A DNA stretch of 36,434 bases from Nitrososphaerota archaeon (GTDB lineage: Archaea > Thermoproteota > Nitrososphaeria > Nitrososphaerales > UBA183): NCBI GenBank assembly GCA_029785685.1, contig JAFLZE010000011.1:1-36434 (forward strand), given 5' to 3'. Below the pieces are notes generated by a model. The model did no database searches, was not told the origin of the DNA, and worked only from the letters and a program-made list of their open reading frames with translations. Of this stretch, positions 15,420-22,696 are shown in pieces. How positions within the stretch are numbered: position 1 is the stretch's first letter; each line of letters begins with the position of its first letter. The position numbers and the translations under genes were made by a program.

Positions 15420-15517
15420 TGCGGTGGCCGGGATTTGAATTCTCGAGTCATTTACATGACTTCCCGAGTTAGTAGCGTGGCAGGCTACTGTCCTGGACCA
15501 GGCTAGACGACCACCGC
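15420..15517 (-). tRNA. tRNA-Gly(GCC) with an intron in the T arm (53/54)
   Basis: The minus-strand gene is 98 nt and its mature form would be 75 nt. The acceptor stem is GCGGTGG/CCACCGC with discriminator A, the D-stem is GTCT/GGAC, and the anticodon stem GTAGC/GCTAC closes loop CTGCCAC (anticodon GCC, glycine). The variable loop is TAAC. The T-stem TCGGG/CCCGG is split by a 23-nt insert (15440-15462) directly before the T-loop TTCAAAT. The insert has an ideal BHB: helix CTCG/CGAG, bulges GG|A and AA|T, and an inner AGTCA/TGACT stem. A TTTTTAA TATA-like run lies ~30 nt upstream. Confidence 0.93.
15440..15462 (-). other. tRNA-Gly intron at 53/54, 23 nt
   Basis: The BHB has central helix CTCG/CGAG, 3-nt bulges cut after the second base, and a terminal hairpin AGTCA-TGTAAA-TGACT. 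Excision joins TCGGG to TTCAAAT and restores the T arm. Confidence 0.82.
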
Positions 15518-15546
15518 TCGTTTCAGGTCGCATGATCATGGAGGTT

Positions 15547-15553
15547 AAAAAGT
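15547..15553 (-). promoter_or_regulatory. TATA-like box of tRNA-Gly(GCC)
   Basis: The minus strand reads TTTTTAAC, about 30-36 nt upstream of the tRNA 5' end at 15517. Confidence 0.45.
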
Positions 15554-15565
15554 TGCGGGGCGAAC

Positions 15566-15895
15566 TCAACTGACCTTCGAGCCGACTTTGACTGGCCGTT
15601 CCGGCGCCAGGAGAGACAGCTCGTCCCCGTTGGATGCGGCCAACAACATGCACTCTGACACTACACCCACCACAGACTTGGGCTCTAGGTTGACGACCGC
15701 CACCACCAACTTCCCCAGTAGGTCATCTTTGGAGTAGTTGCCTTTGATTCCTGCCGCGCACTGCCGGGTCACTCCCTCATCGAACTCCACTTGCAGCTTG
15801 TACATCGGCTTGCGGGCCCCTGGGATGTCCTCGACCGAAACGATCTTCCCGACCTTCATCTCCACCTTTGCGAAGTCTGCGATTGGGATGGGCAA
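15566..15895 (-). CDS. tRNA-binding OB-fold protein (CsaA / MetRS C-terminal type)
   Basis: This 109-aa single-domain protein matches the tRNA-binding OB fold found at the C-terminus of methionyl-tRNA synthetases, in Arc1p/EMAP-II and in CsaA. Visible features are FAKVEMKVGKIVSVEDIPGA, MYKLQVEFD, QCAAGIKGNY and VVAVVNLEPKSVVGVVSE with MLLAAS near the end. In archaea it is probably a free MetRS-associated subunit or a CsaA-like protein; the sequence cannot separate these. The TTG start lies 26-33 nt after GCTTAACT (minus), supporting a leaderless message. tRNA-Gly follows on the same strand about 48 nt downstream. Confidence 0.92.
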   Translation of the reverse strand: MPIPIADFAKVEMKVGKIVSVEDIPGARKPMYKLQVEFDEGVTRQCAAGIKGNYSKDDLLGKLVVAVVNLEPKSVVGVVSECMLLAASNGDELSLLAPERPVKVGSKVS

Positions 15896-15920
15896 CTGCC
15901 CTTCGAGCCTCGCGTTGGTG

Positions 15921-15928
15921 AGTTAAGC
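15921..15928 (-). promoter_or_regulatory. TATA-like box of the OB-fold gene
   Basis: The minus strand reads ACGCTTAACT around this position, 26-33 nt upstream of TTG 15895. Confidence 0.4.
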
Positions 15929-15978
15929 GTTAGCCAAGGACGCATCATCGCCGTGCGTCCTATGAGCTAACGGAGAGC

Positions 15979-15986
15979 ACATATCA
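15979..15986 (+). promoter_or_regulatory. TATA-like box of the antiporter gene
   Basis: ACATATCA lies 24-31 nt upstream of the TTG start at 16010. Confidence 0.5.
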
Positions 15987-16009
15987 AGGAGGTCAGCGCG
16001 AGAGAGGCA

Positions 16010-17260
16010 TTGATCGATACGGCGTCGATTTTCACGTTCGTAGCGGCTATCATAGTAACCGGTTTTCTCGGCGAACTCCTCTTCAAGAAGACAGGGGTCC
16101 CGATGCTCGTTTTCTTGATTCTCATGGGTATAATGATTGGCCCTGTGCTGAAGTTCCTACCCCGGACGTCCCTCCTCCCCTCCCTTGGCGTCTTCGCAGA
16201 GCTGACGCTCCTGATGGTGCTCTTCTATGGCGGGATTGACACCGGCCTCGAGTCTGTCATCAAGGGCGGAGGAAGAGCATTCCTCCAAGTGCTAGTGTAC
16301 GTACTCGGAAGTACCGCCGCCATCGCGTTCACCGTGAACGCCTTCCTTGGCTGGAACCTCATCTCTTCGTTCATTTTCGCGTCCATGGTGGGGGGAGAGA
16401 CCGCCGCCGCCGTCGTGATCCCGCTCTCGAGGTCGCTCAAGCTGCCCGAAGCGACGGTCGCATTCCTTGCACTGGAGTCCGCGATGAACTCAATCCTATC
16501 AATCGTCCTGTTCTTCGCTTTCGTCGGCATATACCGGACAGGTGTCACGAACTTAGCGTCCACCCTGACCACGATATCGGCCAACTTCTCCGTCGGCATC
16601 GTCCTCGGCGGTATCTTGTCCATCGCCTGGGTGTTCATCCTCAACAAGTTCCAACAGCGGAAGTACACCTACGTTCTCACCCTAGGTCTTGTCTTCATCA
16701 CTTATGTGATCAGCTACAAGCTAGGCGGTAGCGGGGAGCTCTCTGTCCTGATATTCGGCATCGTGCTGGGCAACTATGCGCTGATAAGCAGGGTGACCAA
16801 CTGGCATTTGAGCATGGATTTCCTCCAGCAAAGACTCGGCCTGTTCCAAGAAGAGATTACATTCCTCATGGAGACGTTGTTCTTCGTGTTCCTAGGGCTG
16901 ACGTTCGAGATAAACCCGTCGAGTGTGGTCGAATTTCTGGCTGTGGGAGCAATCGTGGTCGCCGTTCTGATGCTGTTCAGGGTGCTGGCTACAACCGCAT
17001 CCACTGTGGGTTCTCCCCTGGCTCAAAACAGGCGGGACATCATAATGATGTGCGCTCAAGGACTTGTGCCGGCGACCCTTGCCATCATCGCCGTCAACGA
17101 CGGTCTCCCCCACGCAAACTCGTTCCTGAACGCGGTCACGTATGTGATTATCCTAACGAACATGATTGCGGCCATCGGGGCCGTGTGGAGGATAAGGAAC
17201 CAGAAGAGCAGTTTCAAGGAGTTCATGGAAGGACTCGACACCGCCTACAAAGCGAAGTGA
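16010..17260 (+). CDS. CPA-family cation/proton antiporter-like protein
   Basis: This 416-aa protein with about 12-13 hydrophobic helices belongs to the monovalent cation:proton antiporter superfamily. The N-terminal GELLFKKTGVPMLVFLILMG, ELTLLMVLFYGGID and SMVGGETAAAVVIPLSRSL match the first half of the family. In CPA1 exchangers the transport helix reads ES(L)(L)ND; here it reads LESAMNSILSIVLF, so the ion-binding Asp is replaced by Ser. It may be a variant transporter with altered coupling. There is no C-terminal RCK/TrkA-N domain. TTG 16010 lies 24-31 nt after a TATA-like box. Confidence 0.9.
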   Translation: MIDTASIFTFVAAIIVTGFLGELLFKKTGVPMLVFLILMGIMIGPVLKFLPRTSLLPSLGVFAELTLLMVLFYGGIDTGLESVIKGGGRAFLQVLVYVLGSTAAIAFTVNAFLGWNLISSFIFASMVGGETAAAVVIPLSRSLKLPEATVAFLALESAMNSILSIVLFFAFVGIYRTGVTNLASTLTTISANFSVGIVLGGILSIAWVFILNKFQQRKYTYVLTLGLVFITYVISYKLGGSGELSVLIFGIVLGNYALISRVTNWHLSMDFLQQRLGLFQEEITFLMETLFFVFLGLTFEINPSSVVEFLAVGAIVVAVLMLFRVLATTASTVGSPLAQNRRDIIMMCAQGLVPATLAIIAVNDGLPHANSFLNAVTYVIILTNMIAAIGAVWRIRNQKSSFKEFMEGLDTAYKAK

Positions 17261-17325
17261 GTACCTTTCACAGCCATCCACGGCGATGGACCCGCCAACC
17301 TTTCGTAATCGACGAACCCGAAAGT

Positions 17326-17334
17326 CATTTAGGC
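17326..17334 (+). promoter_or_regulatory. TATA-like box of the 17361 gene
   Basis: CATTTAGGC lies 27-35 nt upstream of ATG 17361. Confidence 0.35.
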
Positions 17335-17360
17335 TCGGACAAACAGCAAAATCGAACTCG

Positions 17361-17900
17361 ATGATGGAGTTCGTCATTAAGGCGACAGAAAGACAGTCCG
17401 CGAGGATACTCGTCGACGGGAAAGAGGTTGCGACGATAGGTCCTAGCGGGAAGGCGATATTCAGCATCCGTTCGGCGTCTCTTGGAGACTGGAAGGTCGA
17501 GCTCCGTGACGATGGGCAGATCAGGCCATTCTCAGCAGAGATCACCAGCGCAGACACGAACGGGGTGGCGGTCAAAATCAAGAACCACCTGTTCTTCTAC
17601 AAGGAGGCCGCCTACCTTCTGACTGGCATACCCGAAGGGGTCAGGCCAGCAGACCATGTCCTTGGAAAACGCCATGTCAGCCGGCTTGACTCGTTTCCTT
17701 TCTCGAGACTAGACACGGTGGACCTGGAAACCTGGGGGCGCCTCAGGTTGCATAGAGGCACATCGGTAGGGGAGATCGATGGGACAAGCCCACAGGAGTT
17801 CAGGGTTACGCTCTCCGGCGAGCTTCTTGAGATTGGACTCCCGCTTTCGGCGACGCTATATCTGCTCTACAACTCGGCTCAGGGCGCACGTGATTGGTAG
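17361..17900 (+). CDS. Uncharacterised soluble protein
   Basis: I do not recognise this 179-aa protein. It is predicted soluble and beta-rich, with alternating strands such as VIKATERQSARILVDGKEVA, AIFSIRSASLGDWKVEL and VAVKIKNHLFFYKEA. The C-terminus is more hydrophobic (LLEIGLPLSATLYLLYNSA). The frame is open further upstream, but ATG 17361, with a second ATG one codon later, follows a TATA-like element and removes a basic, low-complexity extension. Its stop overlaps the start of the GltD-like oxidoreductase by 7 nt, so the two are probably translated from one mRNA and may be functionally linked. Confidence 0.7.
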   Translation: MMEFVIKATERQSARILVDGKEVATIGPSGKAIFSIRSASLGDWKVELRDDGQIRPFSAEITSADTNGVAVKIKNHLFFYKEAAYLLTGIPEGVRPADHVLGKRHVSRLDSFPFSRLDTVDLETWGRLRLHRGTSVGEIDGTSPQEFRVTLSGELLEIGLPLSATLYLLYNSAQGARDW

Positions 17901-19390
17901 TAATCAAGCCTAACCGGGTCGGCCCGTTCCCTTTTCCGAAATCTGACCCCGAGGAGAGGAAGAACGACTTCTCGGAAGTCGAGCAGCCGTACACCAAAGA
18001 GGAAGTGATGCTGGAGGCGGACCGTTGCCTTAGATGTGGGACCCCCGTCTGCATCGACGCGTGCCCTGTGCAATTGGACGTAAGGGGGATGATGGACGCG
18101 GTCGCGAACGGAGACTTCCGAAGGGCGTACCACCGCATCAGGGAGACCAATCCTCTGCTTGGAGTTACTGCCAGATGCTGCCCTCAACTTCAGGGCCTCT
18201 GTGAAGACGCCTGCGTAGTCAGATGGGGGGGCCAGCCTCTATCCATCGGCATGGTCCAGAGGTTCGTCGCAGACTGGGAACAGACAGGGTCGAGACAACC
18301 GGACCCTGGGTCGGAACCTCTCACCGGGAAGAGGGTCGCAATCGTCGGTGCAGGGCCGGCTGGACTCGCTGCGGCAGAGCTGCTCCTCCGCTATGGTCAC
18401 AGCGTGACGATTTACGAGGAGGCGCAAAATCTCGGAGGAACTGCATGGTATGGCATACCTGACTACCACTTACCCAAGGATGTCCTGACCTACGAGGCTG
18501 AGCGGATAGTAGCTCAAGGCGCGAAGGTCGTGAAGGGAGTCAAGGTCGGCCGAGACATATCCATCACCTCGCTTCTGTCGGAGTCTGACGCCATCTTGGT
18601 CGCCACAGGCTCGAGGGATGTGAAGAAGCTCGATACGCCAGGCTCCGACCTTGACGGCGTGCTGGATGGTTACGAGTTCCTTCGCGAGGTATACGGGGGT
18701 GGACTCGAATCCTACATCCGTGAAAAGCACCGAAACCTGGGGAAGGAAATCCTGGTAGTAGGAGGGGGAGACACCGCTCTTGATTGTGCTCGGACCGCCC
18801 TCAGACTCACCCGGGGACACGTTTCGATTCTTTATCGGAGAGATGAGAAAGAGATGCCCGCGGACCCGATAATGGTGAAAGAGGCTCAGGAGGAGGGAGT
18901 CGAGTTCAAGTTTCTGTCAGATCCCTCTGAATACCAGGGCCTGGAAGGGAAGCTCGTCGGAGCGATGGTGCAGTCTATGCGGCTAGGCGCCCCCGACTCG
19001 ACGGGGAGGAAGCGTCCTGAGCCCGTCCCCGGGGAGACAGCCATCGTGAAATGCGACAGCGTACTCCTTGCGGTGGGTAGGGGCCCTGATTCTTTTCTGG
19101 AGAAGAAAGAAGGGCTCAGGTCAGGGCCAAGAGGGGCTATCGCAATCGACGCTCGTTATATGACCTCGATGGCCAAGGTCTTTGCTACGGGCGACGCGAC
19201 TACTGGAGAGACGTTGGTGGTGAAAGCCATGGGACACGGGAGAGAGGCGGCGCAAATGATTCACGAATACTTGGTAGGACTCGAAGACAGACACGTATCG
19301 CTTTACGAGCAGTACTACACCAAACGCGCCACCGAGGATTCCTACCAAGACATGTTGAGTGGCAGAGAAGTGGAGCAACCTCCCGACTGA
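17894..19390 (+). CDS. GltD-like FAD/Fe-S NAD(P)H oxidoreductase
   Basis: This 498-aa protein is related to the glutamate synthase small subunit, NfnB and sulfide dehydrogenase. An N-terminal Fe-S domain has Cys clusters CLRCGTPVCIDACP (~45-58) and ARCCPQLQGLCEDACV (~93-108). The FAD motif is VAIVGAGPAGLAAAELLLRYG (~147-167), the NAD(P)H motif is ILVVGGGDTALDCARTALR (~285-305), and a C-terminal FAD signature VFATGDATTG (~432) follows. It passes electrons between NAD(P)H and a partner such as a GltB-type subunit or ferredoxin; no partner gene is visible here. The TTG start overlaps the preceding gene by 7 nt, implying translational coupling. Confidence 0.92.
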   Translation: MVVIKPNRVGPFPFPKSDPEERKNDFSEVEQPYTKEEVMLEADRCLRCGTPVCIDACPVQLDVRGMMDAVANGDFRRAYHRIRETNPLLGVTARCCPQLQGLCEDACVVRWGGQPLSIGMVQRFVADWEQTGSRQPDPGSEPLTGKRVAIVGAGPAGLAAAELLLRYGHSVTIYEEAQNLGGTAWYGIPDYHLPKDVLTYEAERIVAQGAKVVKGVKVGRDISITSLLSESDAILVATGSRDVKKLDTPGSDLDGVLDGYEFLREVYGGGLESYIREKHRNLGKEILVVGGGDTALDCARTALRLTRGHVSILYRRDEKEMPADPIMVKEAQEEGVEFKFLSDPSEYQGLEGKLVGAMVQSMRLGAPDSTGRKRPEPVPGETAIVKCDSVLLAVGRGPDSFLEKKEGLRSGPRGAIAIDARYMTSMAKVFATGDATTGETLVVKAMGHGREAAQMIHEYLVGLEDRHVSLYEQYYTKRATEDSYQDMLSGREVEQPPD

Positions 19391-19442
19391 GATTTAGGTG
19401 CCCGAGGTGGACGCGGCGGGCGGCCGTCCCTTGCCTGCCTCT

Positions 19443-20036
19443 TCACCCTGAATCAAGCCGACGAACAAGTTTAGAGAGCGCTCTGGAGTAGATCTCGTTC
19501 GTCTGTTCTTCGCCTTTCCCCTGGAAGACCTCTTTCCCGACATATTCTTCTGCAACTTCCACGATTTCCTTGGCCAGGTCTTCCGCCAACGTGTCGACGT
19601 CACGCCTTAGAAGCATAGGCAACTGACTCTTGGCGGCGCTGAGAACTCCTCTGACCCGCTCGATGTTCACAGGATAGTAATATCTCGCAACCTCCAGGGG
19701 CAGCGACGCGACATCGGGGAGATAGAGGTACGCAGTGGGGGCGTAGAATTTCTGCAATATGCCATGCTCCTCCATCTCTACCCTGGCGACTTTCAGAAAG
19801 CCTGCCTTCCGAAGGAGCCCCAGGTGATAGTTCACCGTCCCGTCGGTGAGTCCCAGGCTCTGTGCCAACCCGGACTGGGACATAGCCCCGCGCCGAAGGA
19901 GGTTCAGAATGGCTCGCCGCATGGGGTCTGAAATCAGCTTTGCTGCTTCGCTGTCTCGGATTATCTCGACCAGCTTGATTTTGGTCTGCGGTTGATGACT
20001 GCTTGGTCTCGTACCCTTCCTCAGAGTGCTAGTCAC
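19443..20036 (-). CDS. ArsR-type winged-helix transcriptional regulator
   Basis: This 197-aa protein has a winged-helix domain at ~28-100: AAKLISDPMRRAILNLLRRG, the recognition helix region LAQSLGLTDGTVNYHLGLLR and the wing KVARVEMEEHGILQKFY. The remaining ~95 residues (for example VDTLAEDLAKEIVEVAEEYV) are helical and probably mediate dimerisation or ligand binding. No metal-binding Cys motif of classical ArsR proteins is visible, so the signal is probably not a soft metal. The start is a GTG with only a weak upstream TATA-like element, so it could lie further inside. The target is unknown; the adjacent cupin and sugar genes are candidates. Confidence 0.88.
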   Translation of the reverse strand: MTSTLRKGTRPSSHQPQTKIKLVEIIRDSEAAKLISDPMRRAILNLLRRGAMSQSGLAQSLGLTDGTVNYHLGLLRKAGFLKVARVEMEEHGILQKFYAPTAYLYLPDVASLPLEVARYYYPVNIERVRGVLSAAKSQLPMLLRRDVDTLAEDLAKEIVEVAEEYVGKEVFQGKGEEQTNEIYSRALSKLVRRLDSG

Positions 20037-20134
20037 AGCATGTGCCCCCTATGGTTGTTCCCAGGTCGGCGCCGAGGGAGAGCATCCTGAGGCGGACCTG
20101 ACCAAGACAGGAGACAACTCAGCTCTCTTTGCAC

Positions 20135-20554
20135 CTAGGTGGCGTCGGATGGTTCACTGTCGCCGAGGGAACTATGCCTGCGTGCCTCGCTTGCCTTCGC
20201 GCCCCTGGAGTATCGTGCGTTCGAACTCTCCCTCTTTCCCGGGAAGACAGAAACGAACTCGAGTTCCGAGTCATCGGACAGGTTCAGCACCCTGTGGAAT
20301 TCACCCTTGGGTATGAGGACTACGCCCTCGTCGATGCCGACCTTCTCGTCGCCTATCTCCATCTCCGCCTTCCCGCCTGGGAAGAAATAGGCCTCGGCGT
20401 TTGAATCGTGGGCGTGGCCGCGGGTCCCCTGGCCCTTCTTCAGCTCAGTCAGCGACACGGTCAAATCATCGAGGTCGTAGTCACGGACTCGGTATCGCTC
20501 GTTGTCTGCAACGAGCCTTCCCTTGGATCTGACTTCATCTATCGTCAGAAGCAT
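20135..20554 (-). CDS. Cupin-domain protein
   Basis: This 139-aa single cupin has motif 1 in GHAHDSNAEAYFFPGGKAEM and motif 2 in GVVLIPKGEFHRVLN, giving metal ligands His, His, Glu and His. Small archaeal cupins of this form include sugar-phosphate isomerases and sugar-binding regulators, but a specific reaction cannot be assigned. The C-terminal ~30 residues (RGAKASEARRHSSLGDSEPS) are polar and probably disordered. ATG 20554 lies 24-34 nt after a strong TATA box (CTTTTAAATAC, minus) and is preferred over ATG 20566. The gene is divergent from the HAD/GT pair, with a palindrome between. Confidence 0.85.
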   Translation of the reverse strand: MLLTIDEVRSKGRLVADNERYRVRDYDLDDLTVSLTELKKGQGTRGHAHDSNAEAYFFPGGKAEMEIGDEKVGIDEGVVLIPKGEFHRVLNLSDDSELEFVSVFPGKRESSNARYSRGAKASEARRHSSLGDSEPSDAT

Positions 20555-20577
20555 GACGAAAGTCATCTTAGAGCGCG

Positions 20578-20588
20578 TATTTAAAAGT
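20578..20588 (-). promoter_or_regulatory. TATA box of the cupin gene
   Basis: The minus strand reads CTTTTAAATAC, 24-34 nt upstream of ATG 20554. It is the closest match to the archaeal consensus in this window. Confidence 0.6.
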
Positions 20589-20593
20589 TCGAC

Positions 20594-20613
20594 ATATCAT
20601 AATGATTTGATAT
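20594..20613. promoter_or_regulatory. Candidate operator between the cupin and HAD/GT genes
   Basis: ATATCA (20594-20599) and TGATAT (20608-20613) form an inverted repeat with an 8-nt spacer that itself contains ATCAT-A-ATGAT symmetry. It lies between the two divergent TATA boxes, where a regulator could control both directions. Confidence 0.45.
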
Positions 20614-20618
20614 ACAAA

Positions 20619-20627
20619 AGATATAAG
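20619..20627 (+). promoter_or_regulatory. TATA box of the HAD/GT operon
   Basis: AGATATAAG lies 28-36 nt upstream of ATG 20655. Confidence 0.55.
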
Positions 20628-20654
20628 TGCAGGCCAGCGCCTGACTGCAGGCAC

Positions 20655-21335
20655 ATGGAAAGGCGGGCCTCCGGTTTACAGATTGACGCTTTCGCGATGG
20701 ATTTGGACGGCACACTCACCTCAGGGGGGCAACCACTGAAGCCTGAGCTGGTGGATGCGATGAAGAGGATGAGGGAGCGTGGCGTCAAACTGATCCTGGT
20801 GACCGGCCGGTGCTCCGGGGAAGCGATGAAGATCACCGGAGATGGACTGTTTGACGCCATCGTCTCTGAGAACGGGGCGATGCTCACCGTAGGGTCAGCA
20901 AGAGAGCCGCAAGCGCCCGATGGATGGGCTGAGGAGAGGGCCCGACTGCTGCCTCGGTTCGAGAAGGGGTGCGAAGAGGTGATAATCTCTTCCTCAATCG
21001 AAAACCTGGCTCTCGCACGGAGTCTGGTCTCTGGATTGTCCAGTGTCCAAGTCAACAAGGACAGGCTGATGATTGTACCCATGGGAGTGGAGAAGGGCTC
21101 TGGACTCGCTTCCGTCCTGAAGATGCTTAATCTTTCCCCCGACCGGACTGTCTGCGTAGGGGACGGGGAGAACGATGTACCCATGTTCGACGTATCGGGA
21201 TTCAAAGTCGCGCTTGCCAACTCAGTAGATGCACTCAAACAGAGGGCTGACTACATCGCAGGCAGCAGCGATGGAGAGGGCACCATGGAAGCCATTAGGG
21301 ATCTGTTTCGCGGGAGCGCTGATTCGACACCGTGA
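20655..21335 (+). CDS. HAD-superfamily sugar-phosphate phosphatase (Cof/TPP type)
   Basis: This 226-aa protein has HAD motif I in AMDLDGTLTSGG (nucleophile Asp), motif II in ILVTGR, a Lys region near VNKDRLMIVPMGVEKGSG and motif IV in VGDGENDVPMF. The C2-type cap lies between motifs II and III. This subfamily dephosphorylates phosphoglycolate or sugar phosphates. The gene overlaps the glycosyltransferase start by 4 nt (GTGA). The coupled GT plus HAD layout is that of two-step synthesis of a compatible disaccharide or glucoside (for example trehalose-6-phosphate synthase plus phosphatase), so a role as the phosphatase of that pair is inferred. Confidence 0.9.
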   Translation: MERRASGLQIDAFAMDLDGTLTSGGQPLKPELVDAMKRMRERGVKLILVTGRCSGEAMKITGDGLFDAIVSENGAMLTVGSAREPQAPDGWAEERARLLPRFEKGCEEVIISSSIENLALARSLVSGLSSVQVNKDRLMIVPMGVEKGSGLASVLKMLNLSPDRTVCVGDGENDVPMFDVSGFKVALANSVDALKQRADYIAGSSDGEGTMEAIRDLFRGSADSTP

Positions 21336-22678
21336 GAATCTGTATCAACACCCAGACCCCCCCAGTGAGGTTCAAGGTCGATTATGCCGAGTTACAGAAG
21401 AAGTACGGTGAGTTGGATGACCCAGTCGACCTGAAGTCCCTGCAGCAGGGAGTCGACTATGTGTTTGCCCCCGGAGGTGTCACGGCGATGGTCCTCCCCC
21501 TGATATCGCACCTTACGAAGTCAGGATTTGCCAAAGATTCTGTCTGGATTAGCCTGGGAATCAAATACCCGCCGCGGGTCAAGCTTGATGACGTTGTGGT
21601 CTCGCATGTGGAGCTCGGAGAGCGGCACCTCAAAGACTATGGATCGTTCAAAGAAGAATTCTGGTCCATCATACATGGGTTGGGGGCCCGCCCGTTCAAC
21701 AGGAAGGAGTATCTAGCGTACGTGCACTATAACTGGGCGAACACCGAGAAGCTCTTCCACTACGTCGGAGACGTCGATATCTTCTATATCCATGACTTTC
21801 AACTGATACAGACCGGGCAGCTTATCGGGATATCCGCGCCCGCCGTGCTTCGGTGGCACGTCCCATTCAGGCCCGAGAACCTCGGCCGCCTTGGAGGCTT
21901 CGTGCGGAGGGCGCTCGAAGGTTTCGACTCGGTCGTGGTCAGCACGAAGAAGGATCTTGAGGGCCTGGCCAAGACTGGATACAGGGGGCATGCCCACCAG
22001 CTCTACCCATACATAGACGAGAAGGAATGGAAGGCTCCATCCTCGGCTGCGAAGGAGGCGCTAAGGGAGAAGATCGGCCTCAAGGCAGACGAAAAGCTCC
22101 TGCTCACGGTCGCACGGATGGACCCTGTGAAGTCCCAGGATGTCGCGATTCGAGCCACTGCGAAGATGAAGAACAAGGCAAAGGTCAGGCTGTTGCTGGT
22201 GGGTAACGGGAGCTTCTCTTCGAGCAGGACGGGCGGCCTGGGGAGGGACAAGGGGATGGTCTGGAAGGAACACCTCATCGAGACGGCGAAGCGGCTCAAG
22301 GTGAGCGACAGGACAGTCTTCCTAGGCTATGCGCCTGTAGAAGATGTCAGGGCGGCCTATGCCCTGGCTTCAGCAGTCTTGCTGCCGTCAAGAATCGAGG
22401 GGTTCGGCATCACGGTACTTGAAGGGTGGCTAAACAAGAAGCCGGCAGTGGTCAGCAAGGGGGCGGGGGTGTCGGAGCTGGTAATCGAAGGGTCGAACGG
22501 GTATACCTTTGAACCAGACGATGACGCGGGGCTTGCCGAAGGAGCACTCAAGGCCATTGGCCCCGGCGGCGAGCATCTTGGGGACAACGGAGCCGTGACT
22601 GTGAAGAGGTGCCTGGTTGGCGACGCGGCAAAGGAAGTGAAAGCGGTTCTTGAAGAGGCCGCGTCTGGGTACCGCTGA
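21332..22678 (+). CDS. GT4-family glycosyltransferase, possibly trehalose-(phosphate) synthase-like
   Basis: This 448-aa protein has a two-Rossmann GT-B fold. The N-terminal acceptor domain includes FAPGGVTAMVLPLISHL and IHDFQLIQTGQLIGISAP, followed by RWHVPFRPE, which resembles the His-Asp motif of trehalose and glucosylglycerol synthases. The C-terminal nucleotide-sugar domain has LLTVARMDPVKSQDVAI, LLLVGNG and the EX7E motif in RIEGFGITVLEGW. The GTG start overlaps the HAD gene by 4 nt. With that phosphatase it probably makes a glycosyl compound such as trehalose; the exact donor and acceptor are not readable. It converges on the GH15 gene. Confidence 0.88.
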   Translation: MRICINTQTPPVRFKVDYAELQKKYGELDDPVDLKSLQQGVDYVFAPGGVTAMVLPLISHLTKSGFAKDSVWISLGIKYPPRVKLDDVVVSHVELGERHLKDYGSFKEEFWSIIHGLGARPFNRKEYLAYVHYNWANTEKLFHYVGDVDIFYIHDFQLIQTGQLIGISAPAVLRWHVPFRPENLGRLGGFVRRALEGFDSVVVSTKKDLEGLAKTGYRGHAHQLYPYIDEKEWKAPSSAAKEALREKIGLKADEKLLLTVARMDPVKSQDVAIRATAKMKNKAKVRLLLVGNGSFSSSRTGGLGRDKGMVWKEHLIETAKRLKVSDRTVFLGYAPVEDVRAAYALASAVLLPSRIEGFGITVLEGWLNKKPAVVSKGAGVSELVIEGSNGYTFEPDDDAGLAEGALKAIGPGGEHLGDNGAVTVKRCLVGDAAKEVKAVLEEAASGYR

Positions 22679-22696
22679 GCCGGGCTACTCGATAGA

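Noticed and set aside
15208..15438. Frame containing DFYDATLGLG, reminiscent of the glyoxalase/VOC fold
   Set aside because: The match is a few residues only, the rest has no family features, and the frame runs into the tRNA-Gly gene.
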